Shown piece by piece: positions 37,253 to 45,316 of a DNA stretch of 64,000 nucleotides (position 1 is its first letter; each line of letters begins with the position of its first letter). The notes below the pieces were generated by a model. The model searched no databases. It had not been told where the DNA came from and saw only the letters and a program-made list of their open reading frames with translations. Both the position numbers and the translations under genes were made by a program. Origin of the DNA: Amycolatopsis rifamycinica (GTDB lineage Bacteria > Actinomycetota > Actinomycetes > Mycobacteriales > Pseudonocardiaceae); assembly GCF_000695625.1 (NCBI RefSeq), contig NZ_JMQI01000076.1:1-64000 (forward strand), given 5' to 3'.

Positions 37253-38320
37253 TCAGTCCTGTTCGAACAGCGACGGCCCGCCCTGGTCCGGGCGCCCCGG
37301 GAGGTCCGCGGGCGGCACCATGCCGAGGTGTTCCCACGCGGTCGCGGTCGCGACGCGGCCACGCGGGGTGCGGGCGAGCATACCGGCGCGCACCAGGTAG
37401 GGCTCGCAGACCTCTTCCACGGTGGTCGCCTCCTCCCCCACGGCCACCGCCAGCGTCGAGATGCCGACCGGCCCGCCGCCGAACGACCTGGTCAGCGCGG
37501 TCAGCACGGCCCGGTCGAGGCGGTCGAGCCCCAGCTCGTCGACGTCGTAGACGGCCAGCGCGGCGCGGGCGACGTCCCGGGTCACCTTGCCGTCGGCGCG
37601 GACTTCGGCGTAGTCGCGGACGCGCCGCAGCAGCCGGTTCGCGATCCGGGGCGTGCCGCGCGAGCGGCGGGCGATCTCGGCGCAGCCGTCGCGGTCGATC
37701 GGGATGTCGAGGATGGTCGCGGCCCGGCGGACGACCAGTTCCAGCTCGGTGTCGGTGTAGAACTCCATCTGGCCGGTGAAGCCGAAGCGGTCACGCAGCG
37801 GGCCGGTCAGCGAGCCGGACCGGGTGGTCGCCCCGACCAGCGTGAACGGGGCGATTTCGAGGGGGATGCTGGTGGCGCCGGGGCCCTTGCCGACGACGAC
37901 GTCGACCCGGAAGTCCTCCATCGCCAGGTAGAGCATCTCCTCGGCGGGCCGGGCGATGCGGTGGATCTCGTCGATGAACAGGACGTCGCCGGGCGCGAGG
38001 TTGGACAGCATCGCGGCGAGGTCGCCGGCCCGTTCCAGGGCCGGGCCGGAGGTGATCCGGATGGCCGCGCCCAGCTCGGCGGCGACGATCATCGCCATCG
38101 ACGTCTTGCCCAGCCCGGGCGGGCCGGACAGCAGGACGTGGTCGGGCGGCACGCCGCGGCGGCGCGCGCTCTCCAGCACCAGCTCCAGCTGTTCGCGCAC
38201 CCGCGGCTGGCCGACGAACTCGTCGAGCTTGCGGGGCCGCAGCGTGCCCTCGACGTTCTCCTCGCCGGTCTGGGCCCACGCCGAGAGGGCTTCGTCTTCC
38301 TCCACGGCTTCATACTCCAC
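37253..38320 (-). CDS. ruvB: Holliday junction branch-migration helicase RuvB
   Basis: A 355-aa AAA+ motor. Walker A is 'GPPGLGKTS', Walker B 'LFIDEIHR', sensor 1 'LVGATTRSG', arginine finger region 'PLRDRFGF', and a C-terminal winged helix ending 'ATAWEHLGM'. With RuvA it drives branch migration at four-way junctions. GTG start 38320, 8 nt after ruvA. Confidence 0.98.
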   Translation of the reverse strand: MEYEAVEEDEALSAWAQTGEENVEGTLRPRKLDEFVGQPRVREQLELVLESARRRGVPPDHVLLSGPPGLGKTSMAMIVAAELGAAIRITSGPALERAGDLAAMLSNLAPGDVLFIDEIHRIARPAEEMLYLAMEDFRVDVVVGKGPGATSIPLEIAPFTLVGATTRSGSLTGPLRDRFGFTGQMEFYTDTELELVVRRAATILDIPIDRDGCAEIARRSRGTPRIANRLLRRVRDYAEVRADGKVTRDVARAALAVYDVDELGLDRLDRAVLTALTRSFGGGPVGISTLAVAVGEEATTVEEVCEPYLVRAGMLARTPRGRVATATAWEHLGMVPPADLPGRPDQGGPSLFEQD

Positions 38321-38328
38321 GGCCGCGC

Positions 38329-38925
38329 CTACCGCTTCCGGCCGAGGGTGGCCAGTGCGGCGCGCAGCACGCTGGCCGTGGTGTGGCCGTCGCCGTCGGC
38401 GAGGACCTTGTCCACGGCCTGTTCGGCCTGCTTGGCCGGGAAGCCGAGCCCGGCGAGGGCCTCGACGACCTCGGCGCGCAAGGCGCCGGGGGCGGTAACG
38501 GCCGGCGTGTCCCCGGAGCCGCCGAGCGCGGTGACCTTGTCGCGCAGTTCCAGGGTGAGCCGTTCGGCGCCCTTGCGGCCGATGCCGGGCACCGACGTCA
38601 GCACCGTGATGTTGCCTTCGACCAGCGCGGCGCGCAGCTTGTCGGGGTCGAGCACGGCGAGGGTGGCCAGCGCCAGGCGCGGCCCGATCCCGGACACCGT
38701 CTGCAGCAGCCCGAACAGCTCGCGCGCGTCGGCGTCGGCGAAGCCGAACAGCGTCAGCGAGTCCTCGCGCACGACCAGGGCGGTGTGCAGGCGGGCTTCT
38801 TCGCCGCGGCGCAGGGTGGCCAGGGTCGCCGGGGTGGCCTGCACGGCGAGGCCGACCCCGCCGACCTCGACCACGACGTGGTCGAGGCCGACGGTGAGGA
38901 CTTCTCCGCGTACCGACGAGATCAT
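38329..38925 (-). CDS. ruvA: Holliday junction-binding protein RuvA
   Basis: A 198-aa RuvA: N-terminal OB fold ('MISSVRGEVLTVGLDHVVVE'), tandem HhH motifs ('LLQTVSGIGPRLALATLA' and 'LTSVPGIGRKGAERL'), and the C-terminal RuvB-binding helices. Its ATG overlaps the ruvC stop by 4 nt. Confidence 0.98.
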   Translation of the reverse strand: MISSVRGEVLTVGLDHVVVEVGGVGLAVQATPATLATLRRGEEARLHTALVVREDSLTLFGFADADARELFGLLQTVSGIGPRLALATLAVLDPDKLRAALVEGNITVLTSVPGIGRKGAERLTLELRDKVTALGGSGDTPAVTAPGALRAEVVEALAGLGFPAKQAEQAVDKVLADGDGHTTASVLRAALATLGRKR

Positions 38926-39512
38926 CGTGCTGCTCCAGGGTTCTTGGCTTGTTTCGCCGCGGCGGCGAGGCGGGCCTTGTGCGTGCGGGCCATCTCGGCC
39001 GCGCGGGCTTCGGCTTCGGCGAGCCGGGCCCGCATCGGCTCCCGCCAGAGGTGGCAGATGGCCAGGGCGAGGGCGTCCGCGGCGTCGGCCGGGTGCGGGG
39101 CGACCTCGAGGTTGAGCAGCCGCATCACCATGGCCGTGACCTGCGCCTTGTCCGCGCGGCCGGACCCGCTGACGGCGGCCTTGACCTCACTCGGGGTGTG
39201 GAACACGACGGGCAGCCCCCGGCGCGCGGCGGCGAGCGCGACCACGCCGCCGGCCTGCGCGGTGCCCATCGCGGTCCGGACGTTGTGCTGAGCGAAGACC
39301 CGCTCGACCGCCACGGCGGCCGGCTTGTACCGGTCCATCCACCGCTCGACCTCGTCGGAGATGCCGAGCAGGCGGTGGGCCAGGTCGGCGTCCGCCGGCG
39401 TCCGCACGACGTCGACGGCGACGCAGCGGACGGCCCGGCCCTTGCCGCCGTCGACCACCCCCAGGCCGCACCTGGTCAGACCGGGGTCGACCCCGAGCAC
39501 GCGCACCCGCAT
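38922..39512 (-). CDS. ruvC: Holliday junction resolvase RuvC
   Basis: A 196-aa RuvC nuclease. Catalytic acids are Asp in 'VLGVDPGLTRCG' (D9), Glu in 'AVAVERVFAQHN', and the acidic pair near 'HPADAADALALAICH'. It cuts junctions after RuvAB migration. The last 40 residues are a basic Ala/Lys/Arg helix longer than in E. coli, a common actinobacterial extension. First gene of ruvCAB; divergent from a small cupin-like gene. Confidence 0.98.
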   Translation of the reverse strand: MRVRVLGVDPGLTRCGLGVVDGGKGRAVRCVAVDVVRTPADADLAHRLLGISDEVERWMDRYKPAAVAVERVFAQHNVRTAMGTAQAGGVVALAAARRGLPVVFHTPSEVKAAVSGSGRADKAQVTAMVMRLLNLEVAPHPADAADALALAICHLWREPMRARLAEAEARAAEMARTHKARLAAAAKQAKNPGAAR

Positions 39513-39580
39513 TTCCTCCCGCCGCGAACACCAGTTCGAGCTTGCAGGCTACTGGGCCCGGCTGCGGCAGGATGGGTGAC

Positions 39581-40033
39581 ATGCCGGAGCCATCGGATTT
39601 CGTCACTCACCTGGGGCTGGAGCCGCTGCCCGTCGAAGGCGGGCGGTGGGCGCAGAGCTGGCGGGCGGAGGCCGGCTCGGCGATCTACTACCTGCTCGTC
39701 GCGCCGGAGTTCTCCGCCCCGCACCGCCTGGACCGGGTCGAGGTCTACGCCCACCACGCGGGCGCGCCGGCGGCGATGCTGCTGCTGCACCCGGACGGCT
39801 CGGTCGAGCGGCCGGTGCTGGGGACCGACGTCGCCGCCGGGCAGCGCCCGCAGGTCGTGGTGCCCGCCGGGACGTGGCAGGCCACCGTCACGCAGGGCGG
39901 GTGGAGCCTGCTGGGCACGGTCGTCGTGCCGCCCTACACCGACGGCTGCGTGGAGTTCGCCGCCCCTGCGGACCTGGCGCTGCGGTATCCCGAAGCGGCC
40001 GCCGACCTGCGGAAGTTCCGGGAACCGGGCTAG
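39581..40033 (+). CDS. DUF985/cupin-like protein
   Basis: A 150-aa protein of the cupin-fold DUF985 group: 'LGLEPLPVEGGRWAQSWRAE' and 'SAIYYLLVAPEFSAPHRLDR' then 'VEVYAHHAGAPAAMLLLHPD' and 'TWQATVTQGGWSLLGTVVVPPY'. Family members are sometimes linked to nucleotide-sugar epimerase-like folds, but activity is unknown. It is a single gene, divergent from ruvC by 68 bp and convergent with the DUF4262 gene (4-bp overlap). Confidence 0.85.
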   Translation: MPEPSDFVTHLGLEPLPVEGGRWAQSWRAEAGSAIYYLLVAPEFSAPHRLDRVEVYAHHAGAPAAMLLLHPDGSVERPVLGTDVAAGQRPQVVVPAGTWQATVTQGGWSLLGTVVVPPYTDGCVEFAAPADLALRYPEAAADLRKFREPG

Positions 40034-40581
40034 GGGCCGTCGACGCCGGGGGTCCAGCTTTCCGGGTCGCCGCTTTCGGTCAGCACCGGCTGCCACCGCG
40101 CGAACCCCTCGGGCGCGTCGGGGTGCCAGGGGAACTTGCCCTCCGGCGTCGCGACGATCAGCTGCAGGGCCGGGAAGTCGCCGTCCGGGTAGATCAGGAA
40201 CGCCGTGCCGAAGTACTCGGGGTAGTGCCCCTTGTTGACGCGTTCGAGGACCACCGGGACGCCCTCGAAGAAGTCCTCGTAGCGCTTGCCGACCTCGAAG
40301 ATCTCGCCGTTGGCGGCGCGGTCGACGTACGCGTCGAGCAGCACCTGCCCCATGTGGTCGGGCAGGCCGACCACGACGGCTTCCGGCACGTTGTGCAGCG
40401 CCCACGCGCAGGCGGTGAAGGAGTAGCCGGCGCCCTCGTCGTCGGCGGCGACGGTGATGACGGCGTTGCCGCGTTCCTTCGCCTGCCCCTCGATCCATTC
40501 GATGAGGCGCAGTTCGTCCGCGGACAGTTCGGCGGTGATGTCGGCGGCAGCGGCGGGGGTCGTCGAGGTCACGGCGCACAT
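40030..40581 (-). CDS. DUF4262 protein
   Basis: A 184-aa DUF4262 protein: 'YSFTACAWALHNVPEAVVVG' and 'LPDHMGQVLLDAY' then 'GHYPEYFGTAFLIYPDGDFPALQLI' (split here as two adjacent parts) and a final 'KFPWHPDAPEGFARWQPVL'. The family is widespread in actinobacteria and of unknown function. ATG 40581 has GGGGGAG 9 nt upstream. It follows yebC across a terminator. Confidence 0.85.
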   Translation of the reverse strand: MCAVTSTTPAAAADITAELSADELRLIEWIEGQAKERGNAVITVAADDEGAGYSFTACAWALHNVPEAVVVGLPDHMGQVLLDAYVDRAANGEIFEVGKRYEDFFEGVPVVLERVNKGHYPEYFGTAFLIYPDGDFPALQLIVATPEGKFPWHPDAPEGFARWQPVLTESGDPESWTPGVDGP

Positions 40582-40608
40582 TGTGCCCGACTCCCCCGCC
40601 TCAGCCCA

Positions 40609-40641
40609 GTGCCCGGGCCGGAAAGTTTCCGGCCCGGGCAC
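40609..40641 (-). terminator. strong hairpin terminator after yebC
   Basis: A 16-bp perfect inverted repeat (40609-40624 / 40626-40641) around a single central base lies 27 nt beyond the yebC stop and before the DUF4262 start. It most likely ends the pdxT-yebC transcript. Confidence 0.75.
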
Positions 40642-40667
40642 CAAAGCGTTGCGGCGCAAGGGAAAAC

Positions 40668-41423
40668 TCAGCCGACTTCGGCGAGCACCTCGTCGGAGAC
40701 GTCGAAGTTCGCGTAGACGTTCTGGACGTCGTCACAATCCTCGAGGGCGTCGATCAGCTTGAAGACCTTCTTCGCGCCGTCGGCGTCGAGCGGGACGCTC
40801 ACCGAGGGCAGGAACGTCAGGTCGGCCGACTCGTATTCGAAGCCGGCGTCCTGCAGTGCCTTGCGGACCGGGACCAGGTCGGTCGCCTCGGACACGATTT
40901 CGAAGTTCTCGCCGAGGTCGTTGACCTCCTCGGCGCCCGCGTCGAGCACGGCCATGAGGACGTCGTCCTCCGCCGCGTCGCCCTTGGGCATGAGCACGAC
41001 GCCCTTGCGGTTGAACAGGTAGGCCACCGAGCCCGGGTCGGCGAGCGAGCCGCCGTTGCGGGTCAAAGCGGTGCGGACCTCCGACGCGGCGCGGTTGCGG
41101 TTGTCGGTGAGGCACTCGATCAGGACGGCGACACCGTTCGGGCCGTAGCCTTCGTAGGTGATGGTCTGCCAGTCGGCGCCACCGGCCTCTTCGCCGGCGC
41201 CGCGCTTGCGGGCGCGCTCGATGTTGTCCTGCGGGACCGAGTTCTTCTTCGCCTTCTGGATGGCGTCGTAGAGCGTGGGGTTGCCATCCGGGTCGCCACC
41301 ACCGGTGCCCGTGCGGGCGGCCACCTCGATGTTCTTGATCAACCGCGCGAAGAGCTTGCCGCGCTTCGCGTCGAGGTTGGCCTTCTTGTGCTTCGTGGTG
41401 GCCCACTTGGAGTGGCCGCTCAT
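40668..41423 (-). CDS. yebC: YebC/PmpR-family regulator
   Basis: A 251-aa YebC-family protein, recognised from 'MSGHSKWATTKHKKANLDAK' and 'RGKLFARLIKNIEVAAR'. YebC proteins are described as DNA-binding regulators and, more recently, as translation factors at proline stretches. It lies 41 nt downstream of pdxT on the same strand; in other actinobacteria it directly precedes ruvC, from which it is here separated by two small genes. Confidence 0.97.
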   Translation of the reverse strand: MSGHSKWATTKHKKANLDAKRGKLFARLIKNIEVAARTGTGGGDPDGNPTLYDAIQKAKKNSVPQDNIERARKRGAGEEAGGADWQTITYEGYGPNGVAVLIECLTDNRNRAASEVRTALTRNGGSLADPGSVAYLFNRKGVVLMPKGDAAEDDVLMAVLDAGAEEVNDLGENFEIVSEATDLVPVRKALQDAGFEYESADLTFLPSVSVPLDADGAKKVFKLIDALEDCDDVQNVYANFDVSDEVLAEVG

Positions 41424-41464
41424 CTCTCCTCCATCTGTTCCGTACCCCGGCCGGGCACCGCGTC

Positions 41465-42082
41465 TCAGGCAGCCTTTCGCACGAGGTCGACGAACAGCCG
41501 GTGCACCCGCACGTCGGGCGTCAGTTCCGGGTGGAACGCGGTCGCCAGCACCGCCCCTTGCCGGACCGCGACGATCCTAGCGGTGTCCTCCGCCACGCCG
41601 GGCACGCCGCTGACCGTGGCCAGCACCTCGACGCCGTCACCGGCCTTCTCGACCCAGGGAGCGCGGATGAACACGGCGCGGACGTCCCCCTCGACACCGG
41701 CGAAGTCCAGGTCGGCCTCGAAGGAGTCGACCTGCCTGCCGAAGGCGTTCCGCCGCACGACGACGTCGAGCCCGCCGAGCTGCTGCTGGTCGGGCCGCCC
41801 GTCGAGGGTCTGCCGCGCCAGCAGGATCATCCCGGCACAGGACCCGAAGGCGGGCAGCCCGCCGGCGATCCGCGCCCGCAGGGGTTCCAGCAGTTCGAAG
41901 CTCTCGAGCAGCCGCGACATGGTGGTCGACTCGCCGCCGGGCAGCACGAGACCGTCCACTTCGGACAACTCAGCGGCGCGGCGGACCGGCTTGGCCCGCG
42001 CACCCGCCTCGGCCAGCATGGCGACGTGCTCCCGCACGGCGCCCTGCATGGCGAGCACACCGATGAGTGGTTCCGACGACAC
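41465..42082 (-). CDS. pdxT: pyridoxal 5'-phosphate synthase glutaminase subunit PdxT
   Basis: A 205-aa class I glutaminase that feeds ammonia to PdxS. The catalytic Cys is C82 in 'FGSCAGMILLA'; His and Glu lie in 'ATAFHPELT'; 'LPGGESTTMSRLL' is the family marker. GTG 42082 has GGGAGGT 3-4 nt upstream. Its partner pdxS is 3.2 kb away at 45317-46240, not adjacent, because azlCD and regulator genes lie between. Confidence 0.97.
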   Translation of the reverse strand: MSSEPLIGVLAMQGAVREHVAMLAEAGARAKPVRRAAELSEVDGLVLPGGESTTMSRLLESFELLEPLRARIAGGLPAFGSCAGMILLARQTLDGRPDQQQLGGLDVVVRRNAFGRQVDSFEADLDFAGVEGDVRAVFIRAPWVEKAGDGVEVLATVSGVPGVAEDTARIVAVRQGAVLATAFHPELTPDVRVHRLFVDLVRKAA

Positions 42083-42166
42083 CCGACCTCCCGAAAGACC
42101 TTCCCACCAGCCTAGACGCACCGGCCCCAGCCCTGACCGGCAGGTCAGACCCACCCCGGAACGGGC

Positions 42167-42303
42167 CTCACCCGTGTCCCGAAAGGCATCACGCGTGATC
42201 AAGCGGGCATCACCCGTGTCCCGGGAGGCATCACCCCGATGCCCGCCGGATCACGCGTGCTGCCCCTCCCATCACGCGTGCTGCCCCTCGGATCACGCGT
42301 GAT
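42167..42303. repeat. array of TCACGCGTGA-type palindromes (7 units)
   Basis: Seven copies of (A)TCACsCGtG begin near 42168, 42188, 42210, 42230, 42250, 42271 and 42292, spaced about 20-21 bp; four carry the full TCACGCGTG. They fill the gap between the azlD stop and the pdxT start. A separate inverted repeat CTGACC-GGCA-GGTCAG lies at 42133-42148. No gene is visible. The same unit occurs at 19134-19206. Confidence 0.8.
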
Positions 42304-42329
42304 GCCTGTTTCCGCACGTCAGGCGGTGC

Positions 42330-42650
42330 TCAGGGGACGCCGGCCAGCCTCAGCAGCGCCGCTGTCGCCGCGGCGGCCACCACCACCAGCACGAACGGGG
42401 CCTTCCGCCACGCCAGTACCCCCGCCACCAGGACCCCGGCCGGACGGGCGATGCCCGCGAAGCCGTGTCCCTCGGTCAGCGCGCTGACCGCGACCAGGGC
42501 CGCCAGCAGCACGACCGCCGCCAGCGCCATCAGCCGTTCCGCTTTCGGCGACAGCTTCATCCGCCTGCGCAGCACCGGCCCGGCGAACCGGAAGGCGAAG
42601 GTGCCCCCGGCCAGCACGGCCGTCGCGATCAGCAGCTCGGTCCCGTCCAT
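42330..42650 (-). CDS. azlD: AzlD-family branched-chain amino acid exporter subunit
   Basis: A 106-aa, four-helix membrane protein of the AzlD family: 'ATAVLAGGTFAFRFAGPVL' and 'LMALAAVVLLAALVAVSALT' are typical. With AzlC it forms an exporter of branched-chain amino acids. Its ATG shares one base with the azlC stop (TGATG), so the two are coupled. Confidence 0.92.
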   Translation of the reverse strand: MDGTELLIATAVLAGGTFAFRFAGPVLRRRMKLSPKAERLMALAAVVLLAALVAVSALTEGHGFAGIARPAGVLVAGVLAWRKAPFVLVVVAAAATAALLRLAGVP

Positions 42651-43342
42651 CAGCGCGCCTCCTGCGGTTCGGGTTCCTTCGCCGTGACGCCCACCAGGAC
42701 CCCGGCCAGCGCGAGCAGCACGGGCAGGCCGGCCGGCAGGAACGGCGTCGCGGCCAGGGCGGCCACCACCCCGGCCAGCACCGGCCAGCGCGCCGCCTTG
42801 TCGCGCAGCGACGGCAGCACCAGCGCCAGCAGCACCGCCGGGAACGCGGCGTCGAGACCGAAGACGTCGGTGTCGGTGATCGCCGTTCCGGCGAACGCCC
42901 CGGCCAGCACCCCGGCGTTCCAGAAGACGAAGATGCCGAGCCCGCAGGCCCAGTAGGCGCCGCGGCGGCGCGGGGCCTCGTCCTGGGCCATCGCGAAGGC
43001 CACCGTCTCGTCGCTCATCAGGTGGCTGCCCAGTAGCCGGGCGGGCCACCGCTTCCCCAGGACGTCACCGATCGCGAAGCCGAACGGCAGGTGCCGCGCG
43101 TTGGCCAGCAGCCCGGCCAGCACCGCCGCGAACGGGTTGCCGCCCGCGGCGACGATGCCGATGAACATGAACTGCGACGCCCCCGCGAAGACCAGCAGCG
43201 ACATCAGCATCGGCAGCCACAGCGGAAAGCCGGAGCTCACCGCGATGGCGCCGTAGGAAACCCCCACGAGACAATCGGCGAGACAGACCAGGCCGATGTC
43301 ACGGGCGAGGCCCCGATCGAGTGTTCGCCATATCGAACGCAT
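42650..43342 (-). CDS. azlC: AzlC-family branched-chain amino acid exporter
   Basis: A 230-aa AzlC protein with about seven helices; 'LVFAGASQFMFIGIVAAGGN' and 'ANARHLPFGFAIGDVLG' plus 'LMSDETVAFAMAQ' are the family marks. It exports branched-chain amino acids or analogues, relieving toxicity. It is divergent from an XRE-cupin regulator across 68 bp carrying three operator-like inverted repeats, the first of which lies inside the start region of azlC. Confidence 0.95.
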   Translation of the reverse strand: MRSIWRTLDRGLARDIGLVCLADCLVGVSYGAIAVSSGFPLWLPMLMSLLVFAGASQFMFIGIVAAGGNPFAAVLAGLLANARHLPFGFAIGDVLGKRWPARLLGSHLMSDETVAFAMAQDEAPRRRGAYWACGLGIFVFWNAGVLAGAFAGTAITDTDVFGLDAAFPAVLLALVLPSLRDKAARWPVLAGVVAALAATPFLPAGLPVLLALAGVLVGVTAKEPEPQEAR

Positions 43343-43386
43343 GTGTTCTACAGTGAACGCACGGCCCCGTGTTCGTCAAGGCGAAC
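43323..43386. promoter_or_regulatory. three GTTCG-N6-CGAAC operators for azlC/XRE-cupin
   Basis: Inverted repeats GTTCG-N6-CGAAC at 43323-43338 and 43371-43386, and GTTC-N6-GAAC at 43345-43358. Centres are 21 and 27 bp apart. They lie between and over the two divergent starts, so the XRE-cupin protein is the likely ligand-responsive repressor of both genes. Confidence 0.8.
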
Positions 43387-43410
43387 GGAACGACCGATGG
43401 AGCGAACAGG

Positions 43411-43974
43411 ATGTCTCAGGAAGCCACCGGGGCGCCGCTGGAGATCATCGCGGCCTCGCTGCGCCGCGAACGGACCCGGGCGGGCCTGTCCCTGACCGAG
43501 GTCGCGCGCCGCGCCGGCCTGGCCAAGTCGACGCTCTCGCAGCTCGAATCGGGCACCGGGAACCCGAGCGTCGAGACGCTGTGGGCCCTCGGCGTCGCTC
43601 TCGACGTACCCTTTTCCCGGCTCGTCGAACCCGAGCGGCCGAAGGTCCGGGTGGTCCGCGCGGGCAAGGGGCCGACCGTGTTCGCCGAACACTCCGACTA
43701 CGCGTGCACGCTGCTGTCGGCCTGCCCGACCGGCGCCCGCCGCGACATCTACGTCGTCCGCGGCGAGCCCGGCACGCCCCGGCGCTCCGATCCGCACATG
43801 ACCGGCGTGGTCGAGCACATCGTGCTGTGCGCGGGCCGCGCCCGGATCGGCGTCACGGACGACCCGCAGGAGCTCCTCCCGGGGGACTACATCTCCTACC
43901 CCGGCGACGTCCCGCACATCTTCGAAGCCCTCGAGCCGGGCACGTACGGCGTCGAGATCTCCGAATACAGCTAA
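43411..43974 (+). CDS. XRE-family regulator with cupin sensor
   Basis: A 187-aa regulator: N-terminal HTH_3 ('RAGLSLTEVARRAGLAKSTL' then 'SQLESGTGNPSVETLWALG', residues 18-60) and a C-terminal cupin ('PHMTGVVEHIVLCAGRARIG', 'LLPGDYISYPGDVPHIFEA'). This layout is common beside AzlCD exporters, where the cupin senses an amino acid or related effector. ATG 43411 follows ACAGG. It converges with a GlxA gene, overlapping by 4 bp. Confidence 0.93.
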   Translation: MSQEATGAPLEIIAASLRRERTRAGLSLTEVARRAGLAKSTLSQLESGTGNPSVETLWALGVALDVPFSRLVEPERPKVRVVRAGKGPTVFAEHSDYACTLLSACPTGARRDIYVVRGEPGTPRRSDPHMTGVVEHIVLCAGRARIGVTDDPQELLPGDYISYPGDVPHIFEALEPGTYGVEISEYS

Positions 43975-44924
43975 GGCGCCCGGAACGCCCGCCGGTAGGC
44001 ACCCGGCGTGGTGCCCACCCGCTCGCGGAAGCGGCGGCGCAGGTTGACCGCCGAGGTGAGGCCGACGCGGGCCGCGACGGCCTCCACCGGCAGGTCCGTC
44101 TCCTCCAGCAGCGCGCGCGCCGCGGCCACCCGGCGGGCCAGCAGCCAGGCGCCCGGGCTGGTGCCGAGCCGGTCGGCGAACCGCCGGGCCAGCGTGCGCG
44201 GGGAAACGTTCAGGTACGCGGCCAGCTCCCCCACCGACAGCGGGGTGCCGAGACGCTCGGCGGCCCACTCCAGCAGGCCGTCCAGTTCGTCGCCGTCCGC
44301 CTCGGGCGGCGCGTACTGCGCCTGTCCGCCTTCGCGGTGCGACGGCAGCACCATGTGCCGTGCGAGCAGGGTCGCGTACGCGGCTCCGTGGTCCTTCCGG
44401 ACGAGGTGGAGGCACAGGTCGAAGCCCGCGCCCGCGCCGGCGCTCGTGGCGACGTCGCCGTGGTCGACGTACAGGACGTCCGGCTCGACGCGCACCTGGG
44501 GGAACTCCCGCCGCAGCTGCTCGGCCCGCGCCCAGTGGGTGGTGGCCGAGCGGCCGTCCAGCAGCCCGGTGCGGGCCAGCGCGAAGACCCCCGAGCAGAT
44601 GGTGACGAGCCGCGCGCCGCGGGCGTGGACCGCCAGCAGTGCTTGCCGCACGCGGGCGGGCAGCGGCGCCTCCACCGGCGCCCAGCCCGGGATCAGCACG
44701 GTGTCCGCGGCCGCCAGCGCCTCCAGGCCGTGGGGCACGGCCATCGCGTACCCGGCCGTCGTCGGTACCGGGCCGGGCGTCTCCGCGCACACCTCGAACC
44801 CGTAGTGCCGCGGGATCCCGGCCCGCGGGGTGCCGAACACCTCGGCGGCGATGCCGAGCTCGAACGTCGACTGCACCGGCCGCACGAGGGCCACCACGCG
44901 ATGCATGGCAGGAAAGTACCCCAT
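43971..44924 (-). CDS. GlxA-family AraC-type regulator
   Basis: A 317-aa regulator with N-terminal DJ-1-like domain ('LVTICSGVFALARTGLLDGR' and 'SATTHW') and C-terminal AraC HTH pair ('VGELAAYLNVSPRTLARRFA' and 'VEAVAARVGLTSAVNLRRRF'). ATG 44924 is chosen from GGAAAG 5 nt upstream; ATG 44906 is also possible. It is divergent from a small cupin gene (44977) across 52 bp and probably controls it. Confidence 0.92.
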   Translation of the reverse strand: MGYFPAMHRVVALVRPVQSTFELGIAAEVFGTPRAGIPRHYGFEVCAETPGPVPTTAGYAMAVPHGLEALAAADTVLIPGWAPVEAPLPARVRQALLAVHARGARLVTICSGVFALARTGLLDGRSATTHWARAEQLRREFPQVRVEPDVLYVDHGDVATSAGAGAGFDLCLHLVRKDHGAAYATLLARHMVLPSHREGGQAQYAPPEADGDELDGLLEWAAERLGTPLSVGELAAYLNVSPRTLARRFADRLGTSPGAWLLARRVAAARALLEETDLPVEAVAARVGLTSAVNLRRRFRERVGTTPGAYRRAFRAP

Positions 44925-44976
44925 GGTGTCTTTCCGGGCACTGACCCGCCGCGGCGCCGCCCGGCACGGTGGAGCC

Positions 44977-45312
44977 ATGCACCCGGAGATCCTCGCCCAG
45001 GAGGGCTACACGTCCGTGTCCGTCGCCGACGCCCCGGTCCGGGAGCTGTTCCCCGGGGTCCGGCTTCGTCCACTGTGGACCGGAGAGAACGGTGCCCAGG
45101 CCTGCGTCCTGGAAATGGATCCGGGCGGTTCGTGGCCGCACCGGGACGTGCACGAGCCCGGGCCGGAGGAGGTCTACGTCGTCGCGGGCACCTTCGACGA
45201 CGGCGCCCGCAGCTATCCGGCCGGAACGTTCCTGCACGCCCCGGCCGGCTCCTGGCACGTACCCGCCTCCGGCACCGGCTGCACGCTGTTCCTCTTCTAC
45301 CCCGAGGGCTAG
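44977..45312 (+). CDS. small cupin protein, ChrR-like
   Basis: A 111-aa single cupin: 'GSWPHRDVHEPGPEEVYVVA' (H-x3-H...E) and 'YPAGTFLHAPAGSWHVPASG' with a His supply a complete metal site, resembling the cupin of ChrR-type anti-sigma factors or cysteine-dioxygenase-like proteins. GGTGGAG precedes ATG 44977. It is divergent from the GlxA-type regulator and ends 4 bp from the pdxS stop. Confidence 0.85.
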   Translation: MHPEILAQEGYTSVSVADAPVRELFPGVRLRPLWTGENGAQACVLEMDPGGSWPHRDVHEPGPEEVYVVAGTFDDGARSYPAGTFLHAPAGSWHVPASGTGCTLFLFYPEG

Positions 45313-45316
45313 GAGG

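Noticed and set aside
42167..42303. CRISPR-like array
   Set aside because: Units are about 9-12 bp with 9-11 bp linkers, far too short, units vary, and no cas genes are present.
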